Assembly: GCF_900109605.1 (NCBI RefSeq)
Contig: NZ_FOAM01000003.1
Span: 248,001-312,000, forward strand
Direction: 5' to 3'
Length of the DNA: 64,000 bases
Source of the DNA: Xaviernesmea oryzae
Lineage (GTDB): Bacteria; Pseudomonadota; Alphaproteobacteria; Rhizobiales; Rhizobiaceae
Shown: piece after piece, positions 38,131-48,362 of the stretch
How positions within the stretch are numbered: position 1 is the stretch's first letter
How the letters are laid out: each line of letters starts with the position of its first letter
The notes under the pieces: generated by a model
Seen by the model: only the letters and a program-made list of their open reading frames with translations
What the model was told of the DNA's origin: nothing
Databases searched by the model: none
Position numbers and translations under genes: made by a program

Positions 38131-38694
38131 ATGTCGAGCCGAGATCTCGTTCTCATCGCCCTTTTTGCCGCCCTTGTCGCCGTTCTCGGCATGATCCCGC
38201 CCGTCACCATCGGCTTTCTGCCGGTGCCGATCACCGCGCAATCCATGGGCGTCATGCTGGCCGGCTGCATTCTCGGCGCTCGGCGCGGCGCGCTTGCCTT
38301 CCTGCTGCTGATCCTGATGGTAGCCATCGGCCTGCCAGTCCTTTCGGGCGGGCGCGGCGGCCTGGCGATCCTGGCGGGACCGACGGCGGGCTATATTTTC
38401 GGCTGGGTGGCCGGCGCCTTCGTCACTGGCCTGCTGGCCGAGCGCATGGTGCGCGAAAGCCAGAACGGCCCGCGCCAGATCCTTGGCTTCGCGCTGGCCG
38501 CGCTGGTGGGCGGCATTGGCGTGGTCTATCTCTTCGGCACGCTTTGGCTAGCCTATGCCAAGGGCATCGCGCTTCCGGCCGTCCTGATCGGCCAGCTTCC
38601 CTTCCTTGCAGGCGATCTGCTCAAGGTGGCCATCGCCGCGCTCGCCGCACGCTCGGTCATGGTCGGCTATCCGCTGTTGCCGCAGCGCGGCTAA
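38131..38694 (+). CDS. bioY: Biotin ECF transporter substrate-binding protein BioY
   Basis: 187 residues from the ATG at 38131 with AAGGAG twelve bases upstream; an earlier ATG at 38047 lies inside the hairpin and lacks a site. BioY features: LFAALVAVLGMIPPVTIGFLPVPITAQSMGVMLAGCILGARRGALAF with the VPITAQ and GxxLGxRxGxxA motifs (about 33-57), GLPVLSGGRGGLAILAGPTAGYIFGW (about 71-96), and six spans. It binds biotin with high affinity and imports it with BioMN. Confidence 0.96.
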   Translation: MSSRDLVLIALFAALVAVLGMIPPVTIGFLPVPITAQSMGVMLAGCILGARRGALAFLLLILMVAIGLPVLSGGRGGLAILAGPTAGYIFGWVAGAFVTGLLAERMVRESQNGPRQILGFALAALVGGIGVVYLFGTLWLAYAKGIALPAVLIGQLPFLAGDLLKVAIAALAARSVMVGYPLLPQRG

Positions 38695-38780
38695 AGCATT
38701 TCCAGCCTGAGCAGGCTGGCAAAACCATCACCGGGTCTCGCCTGAGATCCTGCTTGCTCCCATCCTTCTGACACCAAAGC

Positions 38781-38805
38781 GCCCAAGGCCATCGCGGCCT
38801 TGGGC
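38781..38805 (+). terminator. Hairpin after bioY
   Basis: A 10-bp stem GCCCAAGGCC (38781-38790) with GGCCTTGGGC (38796-38805) and a 5-nt loop, 87 bases past the bioY stop. No T run follows, so it may act with Rho or as a 3' stabiliser. Confidence 0.45.
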
Positions 38806-38970
38806 CTTGGGTCCTTGGGGCCTCCTAGAGGCGAGCCAATCCTGCCGGCCTGCCAGAGTTCAACCCCAGAGCTCTCGGTATTGCGCCGCCCGCCCTATAA
38901 ATTCACGGTCTCTAAATTTCCCTGAGGCACATTGTCCGCATCCTGATAAGAATCGGCCTGGGGCGTGGAC

Positions 38971-39282
38971 ATGATGAAACCGGAGGGCGTTTTGAGCGCG
39001 AAGAATGGGCTGGCGCTCGTCTTCATCCTGCTTTCGGCGGCCATCGGCGGACTTGCCTCCGCCGGACAGGTGCGCGCGCCGCTGCGCAGCCAGCTCGATG
39101 GCGGCAACGGCACGGCTTATGGCGACGGCGGTCCTGCCCTGCCCGCCCGCGCTGAAGACGGCTTTCCCGGCATGCCCGGCTGCGACGGCGGCACCAACCC
39201 GTCCAAGGACGGGAAATTCTACATTCCCGAGACCGGACAGGAATGTAACCCTTCGGATCAGGACCGGCGCAAGCTGAAATAG
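38971..39282 (+). CDS. Small secreted or membrane-anchored protein of unknown function
   Basis: 103 residues from the ATG at 38971; the next ATG at 38974 and a GTG at 38965 are also possible, and the ribosome site is poor. A hydrophobic segment (LALVFILLSAAIGGLASAG, about 13-31) is a signal peptide or anchor. The rest is glycine-, proline- and charge-rich (SQLDGGNGTAYGDGGPALPA, PGCDGGTNPSKDGKFYIPE) with two cysteines. I do not recognise a family. Single gene, followed by a strong hairpin. Confidence 0.55.
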   Translation: MMKPEGVLSAKNGLALVFILLSAAIGGLASAGQVRAPLRSQLDGGNGTAYGDGGPALPARAEDGFPGMPGCDGGTNPSKDGKFYIPETGQECNPSDQDRRKLK

Positions 39283-39287
39283 GTCCG

Positions 39288-39320
39288 GGCGTGATCGGAC
39301 ATGTGCCATCCGATCACGCC
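39288..39320 (+). terminator. Strong hairpin after the small secreted protein gene
   Basis: A perfect 12-bp stem GGCGTGATCGGA (39288-39299) with TCCGATCACGCC (39309-39320), 9-nt loop, starting six bases after the stop. There is no T tract, but position and strength suggest transcript ending. Confidence 0.55.
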
Positions 39321-39429
39321 GTGAATTGGCTTGCGGAGTCATGCGAACCGTGCCTTTTCCTTGGGACAAGCGCACGCCCTTCTTGGCGAAGAGTGGACCT
39401 GGCCGTCATCGCGCCCTAGGTTTGCCGCC

Positions 39430-40359
39430 ATGACAACCCTGCTTCTGGAACATCCGATCTTCCTTCAGCATCTGGTGCCCGAGGGCCATCCCGAGCGCCC
39501 GGAGCGGCTGAAAGCCCTGGCGCTCGCCTTGGAGCATGAGCGTTTTTCGCCGCTCAAGCGCGAGGAAGCGCCGCAGGCGAATGAGGATTTCGTCCTTCTC
39601 GCCCATCCCGAAAGCCATCTGCGCCAGGTGATGTCGGTGATCCCCGAAGAGGGCATCAATTCCTTCGAGGCAGATACCCATGCGAGCCCCGCTTCGCTTC
39701 AGGCGGCGCTGACGGGCATTGGCGGCGCGGTGGCGGCCGTCGATGCCGTGTTTTCCGGCAAGGCCGACAATGCCTTCGTCGCCGCCCGGCCGCCCGGCCA
39801 CCATGCGGAGAAGGAGAAGGCCATGGGCTTCTGCTTCTTCAACAATGCCGCGATCGCCGCCCGCCATGCCCAGCAGGCGCATGGCGCCGAGCGCGTGGCG
39901 ATCGTCGACTGGGACGTGCATCACGGCAATGGCACGCAGGACATCTTCTGGGACGACCCTTCCGTGCTCTTCTGCTCCACCCACCAGATGCCGCTTTATC
40001 CCGGCACCGGCGCGAGGGACGAAGAGGGCAAGCACGGCACGATCGTCAACGCGCCGCTGTCGCCGCACACCGCCGGCGAGCAGTTTCGCGAGGCCTTCAA
40101 GGCGCGCATTCTCCCGGCACTGGAGAATTTCCGGCCGGACCTGATCCTGATTTCCGCCGGCTTCGATGCCCATCATCGCGATCCGCTGGCCCAGCTCAAC
40201 TGGGTGGCCGAGGATTACGATTGGGCGACCGGACGGCTTCTCGACCTTGCCGGAAAATATGCCGGCAACCGTCTGGTCAGCCTGCTGGAAGGCGGCTACG
40301 ACCTCGAAGGCTTGGCGGAATCCGCCGGCCTGCATATTTTCCGCATGATGAGAGGGTGA
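39430..40359 (+). CDS. Histone deacetylase-like zinc hydrolase
   Basis: 309 residues from the ATG at 39430. The bacterial class II HDAC-like pattern is complete: [17 protein letters not shown] near the start, [26 protein letters not shown] (tandem active-site His, about 121-146), [15 protein letters not shown] (zinc Asp and His, about 160), [13 protein letters not shown] (second zinc Asp, about 240) and [13 protein letters not shown]. These enzymes remove acetyl groups from lysine, polyamines or other amines; the substrate is not known. It is followed by xseB after four bases. Confidence 0.93.
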   Translation: MTTLLLEHPIFLQHLVPEGHPERPERLKALALALEHERFSPLKREEAPQANEDFVLLAHPESHLRQVMSVIPEEGINSFEADTHASPASLQAALTGIGGAVAAVDAVFSGKADNAFVAARPPGHHAEKEKAMGFCFFNNAAIAARHAQQAHGAERVAIVDWDVHHGNGTQDIFWDDPSVLFCSTHQMPLYPGTGARDEEGKHGTIVNAPLSPHTAGEQFREAFKARILPALENFRPDLILISAGFDAHHRDPLAQLNWVAEDYDWATGRLLDLAGKYAGNRLVSLLEGGYDLEGLAESAGLHIFRMMRG

Positions 40360-40363
40360 CCCG

Positions 40364-40615
40364 ATGGCCGTGATCTCGCAGAGCGACATTTCCGCTTTGT
40401 CCTTTGAAAAGGCCGTGGAAGAGCTGGAGGCCATCGTCTCCGCGCTCGAGCGCGGCGATGTGCCGCTCGACACCTCGATCGCCTATTACGAGCGCGGCGA
40501 AGCCCTGAAGAAGCATTGCGAGGCGCTGCTGTCGGCGGCCGAAGACCGGATCGAGAAGATCCGACTGGACCGCGCCGGAAAGCCCACGGGCACGGAGCCG
40601 CTGGACGGCGCGTGA
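40364..40615 (+). CDS. xseB: Exodeoxyribonuclease VII small subunit
   Basis: 83 residues, the usual length. [55 protein letters not shown] is the full XseB helical hairpin. XseB binds several copies to XseA to form a nuclease that degrades single-stranded DNA from both ends. It starts four bases after the HDAC-like gene. The reading frame stays open for a further 52 codons after its stop, up to 40774, which is curious and noted under findings. Confidence 0.97.
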   Translation: MAVISQSDISALSFEKAVEELEAIVSALERGDVPLDTSIAYYERGEALKKHCEALLSAAEDRIEKIRLDRAGKPTGTEPLDGA

Positions 40616-40660
40616 CCGGTCACCGGCTCTGCTCAGCTTCAAACTTCCGCCGATGCCGCA

Positions 40661-40774
40661 GTGAGGGCAAAGCGCCGCAGGGTGAAAGCGCATCTTGAAA
40701 TTCTCATCCGCAGCCATGACCTTGCAGACGCGCGCGACCTCGAAAAGACGGATGGCGCTGAGGAGGACCGATGA
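40661..40774 (+). CDS. Candidate 37-residue ORF between xseB and pirin
   Basis: GTG start at 40661; contains KRRRVKAHLEILIRSHD and [15 protein letters not shown]. The TGA overlaps the pirin ATG (ATGA). It lies in the same frame as xseB, just past its stop, so it may be a remnant of a longer C-terminus or chance. No ribosome site was seen. Confidence 0.2.
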   Translation: MRAKRRRVKAHLEILIRSHDLADARDLEKTDGAEEDR

Positions 40775-41694
40775 GCTTTTTTCCCGGTGAGGACCCGGCT
40801 GCCGGCGATGCCGCCGCCAGCGCGGCGATCGAGCAGATCGTGGTGCCCCGCTCCAGCGACATTGGCGGCTTTTCCGTGCGCCGGGCCTTGCCGACGGCCA
40901 AGCGCCGTCTCGTCGGCCCCTTCATCTTCTTCGATCGCATGGGCCCGGCGCTTCTCAAGGCCGGGGCGGCGCTGGACGTGCGGCCGCATCCCCATATCGG
41001 CCTGTCCACCGTTACCTATCTCTTCGACGGCGAAATCACCCATCGCGATAGCCTAGGCACGGAGATGGTCATCCGCCCGGGCGACGTGAACCTGATGACG
41101 GCGGGGCGCGGCATCGTCCACTCCGAGCGCTCGCCGGAAAAGACGCGCGGATTTACGCGCGGCCTGTCCGGCCTGCAGACCTGGCTGGCGCTGCCCGATG
41201 GGCTGGAAGAGATCGACCCGAGCTTCCGCCACGAAGCGGCCTCCACCCTACCGCTCTTCGATGCCGATGGCGCGTCCGGCCGGGTGGTGATCGGCCATTA
41301 TGAAGGGCTAACCGCGCCGGTCTCGGGCTTTTCGGAAACCGTCTATGTCGATCTGACGCTGGCGCCCGGCGCCAAAGCCCCCTTTTCTTCCCTGTTCGAG
41401 GAGCGGGCGTTGTATGTGCTGGATGGCACGGTGATGATCGACGGTGCGGAGCATGGCCCCGATCAGCTCATCGTTTTGAAGCCCGGCGCAGCCATGACGC
41501 TGATGGGCGGGACGATGGGCGCGCATCTGATGCTGTTTGGCGGCGCGGCCATGAATTCGCCGCGCTACATCTGGTGGAATTTCGTCTCGTCGTCCAAGGA
41601 GCGCCTGGAACAGGCCAAGCAGGAATGGGCAACCGGACGTTTTGACATCGTTCCCGGAGATGAAGACGAGTTTATCCCTTTGCCGCAGGCGTAA
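40771..41694 (+). CDS. Pirin family protein
   Basis: 307 residues with GAGGAGG six bases before the ATG. Pirin N-terminal cupin: [23 protein letters not shown] (about 37-59), [26 protein letters not shown] (about 71-96, the metal His and Glu residues) and [12 protein letters not shown]-terminal cupin with [15 protein letters not shown] and [12 protein letters not shown]. Bacterial pirins include quercetinases and redox-sensing partners of other proteins; the role here is unknown. It lies between xseB and dxs. Confidence 0.93.
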   Translation: MSFFPGEDPAAGDAAASAAIEQIVVPRSSDIGGFSVRRALPTAKRRLVGPFIFFDRMGPALLKAGAALDVRPHPHIGLSTVTYLFDGEITHRDSLGTEMVIRPGDVNLMTAGRGIVHSERSPEKTRGFTRGLSGLQTWLALPDGLEEIDPSFRHEAASTLPLFDADGASGRVVIGHYEGLTAPVSGFSETVYVDLTLAPGAKAPFSSLFEERALYVLDGTVMIDGAEHGPDQLIVLKPGAAMTLMGGTMGAHLMLFGGAAMNSPRYIWWNFVSSSKERLEQAKQEWATGRFDIVPGDEDEFIPLPQA

Positions 41695-41911
41695 AAGCTC
41701 TGTAAGCTTGTCATTCACCCGTCTGCCGCGCCGCCGAACATGCCGGGTTTTTCCAAAGCGTGCGCAATATGCCCGTCTGCTCAAGCATTTTGACTTGAAA
41801 GGCGCGGCGCCGGACGATTTAAGAGCCGGCAATGCAGATCAACGGACAGGCGCCCAGCGCTTCTTCTCAACCGGGAAGAGGCATGAAGGGCGCGGCAGTG
41901 AGGCCTTCAGC

Positions 41912-43843
41912 GTGACACAGGTGCCAGTCTCTTCCCCGCCGGTAACGCCGCTTCTCGACAAAGTGGCGCTTCCGCAGGATCTGAAGCGGATCGAGGACAA
42001 GGACCTGCCGCAGCTGGCGGCCGAACTGCGCGCGGAAATGATCGATGCCGTCTCGCGCACCGGCGGCCATCTCGGCGCGGGCCTGGGTGTGGTCGAATTG
42101 ACGGTGGCGATCCACAAGGTGTTCGACACGCCGAACGATCGGCTGATCTTCGATGTCGGCCATCAATGCTACCCGCACAAAATCCTCACCGGCCGGCGTG
42201 ACCGCATCCGCACGCTGCGCCAGGAAAACGGGCTCTCCGGCTTCACCCGCCGGGCCGAAAGCCCTTACGACCCCTTCGGCGCGGCCCACTCCTCCACCTC
42301 GATTTCCGCCGGGCTCGGCATGGCGGTGGCCTCCGAGCTGAAGGAAGAGAAGCGCAATGTGATCGCCGTGATCGGCGACGGCGCGATGTCGGCCGGCATG
42401 GCCTTCGAGGCGCTCAACAATGCCGGCGCGCTCGATGCACGGCTGATCGTCATTCTCAACGACAATGACATGTCGATCGCCCCCCCGACGGGTGCGATGA
42501 GCGCCTATCTCGCCCGCCTTGCCTCGGGCCGCACATACATGGGCATCCGCGATTTCGGCAAGAAACTGACCGCCTATCTCGGCAAGTCGGTCGACCGGGC
42601 GATCACCCGGGCGGTGGAGCATGCGCGCGGCTATATGACCGGCGGCACGCTGTTCGAGGAAATGGGTTTCTACCATATCGGCCCGATCGACGGGCATTCC
42701 TTCGAGCACCTCTTGCCGGTTCTGCGCAATGTGCGCGACCATGCCCATGGCCCTGTGCTGATCCATGTGGTGACGCAGAAGGGCAAGGGCTATCCGCCGG
42801 CGGAAGCCGCCGCCGACAAGTATCATGGGGTCAACAGCTTCGACGTCATCACCGGCGCCCAGGCCAAGGTGAAGCCGAACGCACCCTCCTATACCGCCGT
42901 CTTTGCCGATGCGCTGGTGGAAGAGGCGCGGCACGATCCTGATATCGTCGCGGTAACCGCCGCCATGCCATCGGGCACCGGGCTCGACCGTTTCGCCGAA
43001 ATCCATCCCAAGCGCTGTTTCGATGTCGGCATTGCCGAGCAGCATGCCGTCACCTTCGCCGCAGGCCTGGCAACCGAAGGGCTGAAGCCTTTCGTGGCGA
43101 TCTATTCGACCTTCCTGCAGCGCGGCTATGACCAAGTCGTGCACGACGTGGCGCTCCAGGGCTTACCGGTGCGCTTCCCCATCGACCGCGCCGGCTTCGT
43201 CGGCGCCGATGGCCCAACCCATGCCGGCGCCTTCGACACCGCCTATCTCGCGACACTTCCCGGCTTCGTGGTGATGGCCGCGGCGGACGAGGCGGAGCTG
43301 AAACATATGGTGCGCACGGCAGCGGCTTATGATGACGGTCCGATCTCCTTTCGCTATCCGCGTGGCGAGGGTGTGGGCGTCGACCTGCCGGAGCGTGGCG
43401 AGATTCTTGCCATTGGCAAGGGCCGCGTGCTGCGCCAGGGCTCTAAAGTAGCGCTGCTCTCCTTCGGAACCCGATTGGCAGACTGTCTGCTGGCGGCGGA
43501 AGATCTCGACGCTTCGGGGCTTTCGACCACGGTGGCCGATGCGCGTTTCGCCAAGCCGCTGGATATGGATCTGATCCGTCAGCTGGCCCGTCATCATGAG
43601 GTTCTCGTCACCATCGAGGAAGGCGCTGTTGGCGGCTTCGGCGCGCATGTTCTGCATGCCATGGCGGTGGAGGGCCTGCTCGACGGCGGCATCAAGGTGC
43701 GCCCCATGGTGCTGCCGGACACGTGGATGGAACAGGCCAAGCAGGATGTGATGTATCGCCAGGCCGGGCTCGACCGGGCCGGCATCGTCGCCACCGTCTT
43801 CGCCGCGCTGGGCCAGACGATGCCGCTCGGCGTGGCTGGCTGA
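41912..43843 (+). CDS. dxs: 1-deoxy-D-xylulose-5-phosphate synthase
   Basis: 643 residues from the GTG at 41912 with TGAGG upstream; the frame is open further upstream without similarity. TPP-enzyme features: [20 protein letters not shown] (about 46-65), [36 protein letters not shown] (the GDG...NN Mg/TPP site, about 153-172), [17 protein letters not shown] (catalytic Glu, about 371-387) and [17 protein letters not shown]. It condenses pyruvate and glyceraldehyde 3-phosphate, the first step of the MEP pathway ended by IspH (9524), and also feeds thiamine and pyridoxal synthesis. tlyA, its usual neighbour in rhizobia, is 6.6 kb away. Confidence 0.98.
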   Translation: MTQVPVSSPPVTPLLDKVALPQDLKRIEDKDLPQLAAELRAEMIDAVSRTGGHLGAGLGVVELTVAIHKVFDTPNDRLIFDVGHQCYPHKILTGRRDRIRTLRQENGLSGFTRRAESPYDPFGAAHSSTSISAGLGMAVASELKEEKRNVIAVIGDGAMSAGMAFEALNNAGALDARLIVILNDNDMSIAPPTGAMSAYLARLASGRTYMGIRDFGKKLTAYLGKSVDRAITRAVEHARGYMTGGTLFEEMGFYHIGPIDGHSFEHLLPVLRNVRDHAHGPVLIHVVTQKGKGYPPAEAAADKYHGVNSFDVITGAQAKVKPNAPSYTAVFADALVEEARHDPDIVAVTAAMPSGTGLDRFAEIHPKRCFDVGIAEQHAVTFAAGLATEGLKPFVAIYSTFLQRGYDQVVHDVALQGLPVRFPIDRAGFVGADGPTHAGAFDTAYLATLPGFVVMAAADEAELKHMVRTAAAYDDGPISFRYPRGEGVGVDLPERGEILAIGKGRVLRQGSKVALLSFGTRLADCLLAAEDLDASGLSTTVADARFAKPLDMDLIRQLARHHEVLVTIEEGAVGGFGAHVLHAMAVEGLLDGGIKVRPMVLPDTWMEQAKQDVMYRQAGLDRAGIVATVFAALGQTMPLGVAG

Positions 43844-43912
43844 GGCGTTCGTTCGGAGCTCTGCTGCTGATCGCCGGTTTGGCGGAAGAAGCGGCCTTCC
43901 CCCGCGCGTGCT

Positions 43913-45049
43913 TTATCGCCAGACGGTCACGCGGGCCTGAGCGCCCTGGTCGATGCCCATGCTGATGGGACTTCTTGCAGGCGTCATGCCGGCACTGGTC
44001 CGCAGCAGCCGACGCCGCTCCAAAAACACGGCCACCGCGAGCTGGACCAGGACGCCGCCGATCAGCAGCGCGAGCTGCACCGGCAGGGGTGGCTGGCCGA
44101 CCATAACCGCTTCGGTGGCAGCGGACATGAGGATGCCGAGGGAGAAGATGGGCAGGCTGTGCCGCCCGGCAGCCACCAGCGATGCGCAGGCGGGATGTTC
44201 GGCCAGCCGCCTAACCGCGCCGATGTTCCAGGCGAGATAGACCAGTGCCAGCAGATTGACGACGCGCAGCGGCGCGCAATTGGTCTTGGCCACCATCAGA
44301 TGATAGAGCCCGCCGAAGGGCGGCGCCATCCAGCCGCAATAGACCGACAGGCTGACCGGCACCGCCATCAGGCAGAAAAGCGCGGCGGCGGCGAAAAGAC
44401 GCGGGTCGACAGGCAGCAGAGGCAAGCCGGCTTTCAGCCGATCGCCGAGGAAAATGCCGATGACAAAGAGGAACTGCCAGGACAGCGGATCGAAATACCA
44501 GCCGCTCTCCCCTGAAGCGAGGTTTGGCAGGTTTACATGGGCGATGCCGGAGACGAGCCAGAGCATGGCCGAGGCAGCCAACACGCCGGCAGGACTTTTC
44601 CGGCGCAGCCAGAACAGACCAGGCGCCGCCAAAAGAAAAAGGATGTAGATCGGCAGGATATCCAGGTTGCCCGGGAGGAAGATCAGCAGCGCACCTTCGA
44701 CCGCCCGCAGCAGCGGCTGAGCCCAGAAATCGGACAGCTCCAGCGCCGTCTGATAGCGTGGATCGAACGGCGCCGTCAGCAGGGATGCGAGCAGGAGCAG
44801 GGCAAAGAGCAGCAGATGGGTTTCATAGAGCGTTTTCGCCCTTTGCCCGCACGCGCCGAGCGCTGCCCGGACATCGAGACGGCCATAGGCCAAAGCGGCC
44901 GACATGCCGGCCAGCGTGACGAACAGATCGGCCGCATCGGCAAATCCGCGCGCATGTTGAAGCGCATCGGAAAAGCTGAACCGGGCATGAGCGGCGAAAA
45001 TCAAAATCAGGGAAAGTCCCCTGAGAAGATCGATCCGATAGTCTCGCAA
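43913..45049 (-). CDS. OpgC-like membrane acyltransferase
   Basis: 378 residues with about ten membrane spans. It starts RDYRIDLLRGLSLILIFAAH, with the Arg/Asp-led first span and His typical of OpgC/acyltransferase-3 relatives, then FVTLAGMSAALAYGR, ILPIYILFLLAAPGLFWL, and WYFDPLSWQFLFVIGIFLGD (about 185-205), the OpgC fingerprint. OpgC adds succinyl groups to periplasmic or cyclic glucans; the acceptor here is unknown. First gene of the probable accessory block between dxs and tlyA, convergent with dxs. Confidence 0.85.
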   Translation of the reverse strand: MRDYRIDLLRGLSLILIFAAHARFSFSDALQHARGFADAADLFVTLAGMSAALAYGRLDVRAALGACGQRAKTLYETHLLLFALLLLASLLTAPFDPRYQTALELSDFWAQPLLRAVEGALLIFLPGNLDILPIYILFLLAAPGLFWLRRKSPAGVLAASAMLWLVSGIAHVNLPNLASGESGWYFDPLSWQFLFVIGIFLGDRLKAGLPLLPVDPRLFAAAALFCLMAVPVSLSVYCGWMAPPFGGLYHLMVAKTNCAPLRVVNLLALVYLAWNIGAVRRLAEHPACASLVAAGRHSLPIFSLGILMSAATEAVMVGQPPLPVQLALLIGGVLVQLAVAVFLERRRLLRTSAGMTPARSPISMGIDQGAQARVTVWR

Positions 45050-45210
45050 AGCCTTTTCCCCGCCCCGGCCAAGACGGCGCGCCGTCTGAAGCGGCGTCGT
45101 CCGAGATGGGATTGTGAAAGCGGGAGCTTATTTTTACCTCGCGAAGATCGGGACAATTTGACCGATTTGTCGATTTCGATGTCGGCTGGCTGAAAGCGCT
45201 CGATGCGCGA

Positions 45211-45534
45211 TCAACCACCACGCGGGCCGAAGAGGATGACGGCGGTTCCTGCTAAGCACAGCGCGGCACCGCCGAGATCCCAGAGATCGGGCCGTTGGCC
45301 TTCCACCGTCCAGAGCCAAAGAAGCGATGCGGCGATATAGATCCCGCCATAGGCGGCAAAGGCCCGGCCAGCCGCCTCGCTCTCCACCAGCGTCAGCAGA
45401 TAGGCAAAGACCGCAAGCGAAGCGAGGCTCGGCAGCAGCCACCACACGGAGCGGCCCAAGCGGGCAAAGGCCCAGAAGCCGAAGCATCCGGCAATCTCGG
45501 CCATGGCTGCGCCTACATAGAGAAGAAAGCTCAT
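45211..45534 (-). CDS. YnfA family (UPF0060) membrane protein
   Basis: 107 residues, four membrane spans covering nearly the whole protein. UPF0060 pattern: [18 protein letters not shown] (about 12-29), [20 protein letters not shown] (about 56-75) and [20 protein letters not shown]. The family belongs to the small-multidrug-resistance-like fold group; some members confer weak efflux phenotypes, but function is largely unknown. It is upstream of opgC on the same strand, 160 bases away, and its 5' end faces the kinase gene. Confidence 0.92.
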   Translation of the reverse strand: MSFLLYVGAAMAEIAGCFGFWAFARLGRSVWWLLPSLASLAVFAYLLTLVESEAAGRAFAAYGGIYIAASLLWLWTVEGQRPDLWDLGGAALCLAGTAVILFGPRGG

Positions 45535-45651
45535 CCGCGCATCCTCATGCGTCCGTCTGCCGATTGGCCGCGGGCCAGAAAAGGCCCATGTACCGTCTTG
45601 TCACGATCTGCCTGTAAAGCGGGCCCTGGCGCGTGCGGTATCGCGGCTCCC

Positions 45652-46227
45652 TTGGCTCTGCGTCTGTACATCGCTTTATTCTGTGACTATCGCGGGAAAA
45701 AGGTCGGAGCTAAGGGCATCCGAAACTATCTGATCGACGGCGTATCGGGCACGGGCAAAACCTCGGTCGCAACCGAGCTGGAACGGCGCGGCCATCACGT
45801 CCTGCATGGCGACCGGATGCTTGCTTATCGCGGTGACCCGCTCAGCGGCGAACGCCTGATTGTGCCGGATGATGCGCCCTTGGACGCGGCCTTCCGGCAT
45901 CGGCACCATATCTGGGATGTGGCCAAGGTCCGGGCGCTGACGGCCGATCGCAGCCATCCGCTCTCCTTCTTCTGCGGTGGGGCGCGCAACTTCCCCGCTT
46001 TCCTCCCTCTGTTCGACGGCGTCTTCGTGCTCGACGTCGATAGGGAAACGCTGATCCACCGGCTCGCGAGCAGGGCAGACGATGAATTCGGCGGCAAGCC
46101 GGAAGAGCGTGATCTCATTCTGCGGCTGCATACAACTCGGGAGGATGTGCCGCAGAATGCCACGGTGATCGACGCCACTGCGCCGATCGAGGCGGTGGTG
46201 GATGCGCTTCTCGAACATATCGGGTGA
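45652..46227 (+). CDS. Small P-loop nucleotide kinase (AAA family), start uncertain
   Basis: 191 residues if the TTG at 45652 is used; an ATG at 45547 is further upstream. Family similarity, as I recall it, begins at about 45718 with KGIRNYLIDGVSGTGKTS, where GVSGTGKT is the Walker A, followed by ELERRGHHVLHGDR, HHIWDVAKVRAL, FFCGGARNFPAFLPLFDGVFVLDVD (Walker-B-like end) and RDLILRLHTTRED with an NATVIDATAPI tail. Related proteins are labelled AAA family ATPase or nucleoside kinase; the substrate is unknown. No good start lies near the conserved N-terminus, so a lost base near the A5 run at 45697-45701 is possible. Confidence 0.7.
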   Translation: MALRLYIALFCDYRGKKVGAKGIRNYLIDGVSGTGKTSVATELERRGHHVLHGDRMLAYRGDPLSGERLIVPDDAPLDAAFRHRHHIWDVAKVRALTADRSHPLSFFCGGARNFPAFLPLFDGVFVLDVDRETLIHRLASRADDEFGGKPEERDLILRLHTTREDVPQNATVIDATAPIEAVVDALLEHIG

Positions 46228-46369
46228 CGAAGCCGTCAAGGCTCGGCCCGGTTTCCCCCGCCAAGTCGGATGCCGCACTGCGCCGCTTTTGCTCGCCCGA
46301 CGCCTTTGCTGCCGCATTGACACGCGCCTTTGCCGGGCATGGCCGATCTTTCGGCTCGAATGGCCGTCC

Positions 46370-47547
46370 TCAGGCGGGATGACCGTCCGCGCGCGCCTTC
46401 CGGCCCTCGGCAGCCAGCATCGCGAGGAGAAGGAAACTGATGCTGCTGCACATGAGCAGAAGCGTCAGCGTCGCTTCCGCTCCCATGCCGGTCAGCACGC
46501 CCGAGAGCACGGGCGCAGCGGCGGCGATCGTTAGGTTCATCGGCAAAGCGATGGCCGACATGGCGGCGGCGTAGGCGGCCTTTTCGTAGAAGACCAGCGG
46601 CATGGTCGCCCGGGCCACCGCGAAGGCACCGCTGCCGATGCCATAGAGAAGCAGGCAGGTCACCACCGCCGCGGGCGCCGAGCCGAAGATAACGAGCACC
46701 AGCAGGCCCATGGCAACCATGCCTGAGGCGGTGATGCCGGTCGACAGCGCGTTCCAGCGCCGGCCGCCGACGAGATCGATCAACCGACCACAGACCTTGA
46801 TGACGCCCAGAAACGAGGCCATGCCGATGGCAACAACCGGGTCGGCGCCGAGCGCGCGGTAAAGCGATATGCCGACCGCCTCGATTCCGCTGGTGACGAA
46901 ACTGCTGAGCGCGACGGCCAGTACCAGAAGCCAGAAGATTCGCCCCTGCCGCGCGGTCGCCGACGGGGTGAGACCGGCGGTGTCGGCATGGTCGACATCG
47001 GGAAGCGCCAGCAGGGTCAGAGGCGCGATCAACAGGATCATCGCGGCGGCATAGATGCCGGTCGTCATGCGCCAGCCGACGAGATGATCGAGAAAGGCGG
47101 TCAGCGGCCAGAAAAGGCTGCCCGACAGGCCCGTCACCAGCATCAGCGTCGCGATCAGGCCGCGTGCTTGCGCCCCCGCAAGATCGGAGAGATAGACATA
47201 GGCCGATGTCGTAAGGAACAGCGCCCCGGCAAAGCCGATCACCGCCAGGCGGCCAGATAAAGCGGCCATGAGGATGCGGCGGCCACAGCGGCCAGTCCGA
47301 TCCCGATCAGGCAGGCCCCGGCGGTCGCCGCCCGTTTTGCGCCGAAGCGCTGGAAGGCCCTTCCCGCAAGGGGTGCAGCCAACCCCATGCAGACATACAT
47401 CACGCCCGTTCCAGCAAAGACGGCGGGCAGACTTACCCGCAAGGTCGCGCTGATCTCGGGCGCGAGCACAGCCAGCACATTGATCATGCCCCATCCCGCA
47501 GTCTGGGTCACGGCGAGGATCAGCAGGACGCGGAGATGAAGGGTCAT
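46370..47547 (-). pseudogene. MFS transporter gene with a frameshift
   Basis: The first 101 codons (47547 down to 47245) encode the N-terminal spans (HLRVLLILAVTQTAGWGMIN, VFAGTGVMYVCMGLAAPLAG with RFGAKRAATAG, the MFS loop 2-3 motif) and reach WPLYLAAW, then a TGA at 47239. The next frame continues exactly where expected: AVIGFAGALFLTTSAYVYLSDL and eight more spans to 46370. Adding one base after TGG at 47245 (GG to GGG) would restore a protein of about 392 residues. So this is either a real disruption or a base lost in sequencing. Substrate unknown. Convergent with the kinase gene. Confidence 0.8.
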
Positions 47548-47726
47548 ATCGGGACGCTAGGACGTCCGGATGACAGTCCGATGACGGAGCAGGATGGCCG
47601 CCCCGGAGCGCCAAGCTGCCCGAGGGACGCACAAAGGGCACCCCAATATCGTCAATCGACCCATCGCCGGACGCGACGCGGATGCCATCGCCCCCGCCCT
47701 TCCGCCCGGCAGGCGCGCGACGACCG

Positions 47727-48107
47727 TCACGGGCTCAGTTGCGCCTCGATGGCCAGCTTGTCGATCACCGAGAACACATCGGCAATCCTGCCGTCGCGCA
47801 CCTCGTAGAACACGTTTTCGCAGAAGACGATTCGCCGTCCGTCAACATTGAGACCGAGAAAGCGTCCGCGTGGCGTGCAATCGAAGGATAGCCGCGCGGC
47901 AATCAGCGGCGCGTCGCAGGCGAGCCGGTCGATGGTGAAGCGCAGGTCGGGAATATCCTCGAAATCCTTGATGAGCATGGCGCGATAGCCCGACAGGCCG
48001 AAAGGCCGCCCATTATGCCTGGCATCGTCGGCGACATAGTCGCCGAGATGTGTCCAGTCCTGCCGGTTCAGGCAATCGATATAGGCGTTGTAGAAGCTGC
48101 GCAGCAT
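47727..48107 (-). CDS. SnoaL/ester-cyclase-like (NTF2 fold) protein
   Basis: 126 residues from the ATG at 48107 with GGAGGA eleven bases upstream; frames further upstream are not conserved. NTF2-like pattern: MLRSFYNAYIDCLNRQDWTHLGDYVADDARHNG (helical start), GYRAMLIKDFEDIPDLRFTIDRL and GLNVDGRRIVFCENVFYEVRDGRIADVFSVID (curved sheet). SnoaL-like proteins include polyketide cyclases and many enzymes of unknown role. Same strand as the quinone oxidoreductase upstream, about 255 bases apart. Confidence 0.85.
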   Translation of the reverse strand: MLRSFYNAYIDCLNRQDWTHLGDYVADDARHNGRPFGLSGYRAMLIKDFEDIPDLRFTIDRLACDAPLIAARLSFDCTPRGRFLGLNVDGRRIVFCENVFYEVRDGRIADVFSVIDKLAIEAQLSP

Positions 48108-48362
48108 GATGCCTGTCCTCCAGAAGCGGTTCCGCATGGGATGAAGAAAAGGACATGACCTTCTCGATCCTTGCAAGCCGCGAGAAACGGCAGGGCGCAA
48201 TCGTCTGGCTTTTTTAAGCGCGATGCCGGCGATCGGACCTACAGGATGGGATGCGTCGGGTGGATCGGCGTAACGGAACGTGATCTTACCACCAAAAATG
48301 ACGTCCATTTCCCAGGCCACGCGGCGCGCAAGGCCGATGCGCTGTTTCGCTTCGATCGGGTG

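Noticed and set aside
41867-43144. A 425-codon minus-strand frame over dxs
   Set aside because: Antisense shadow of dxs.
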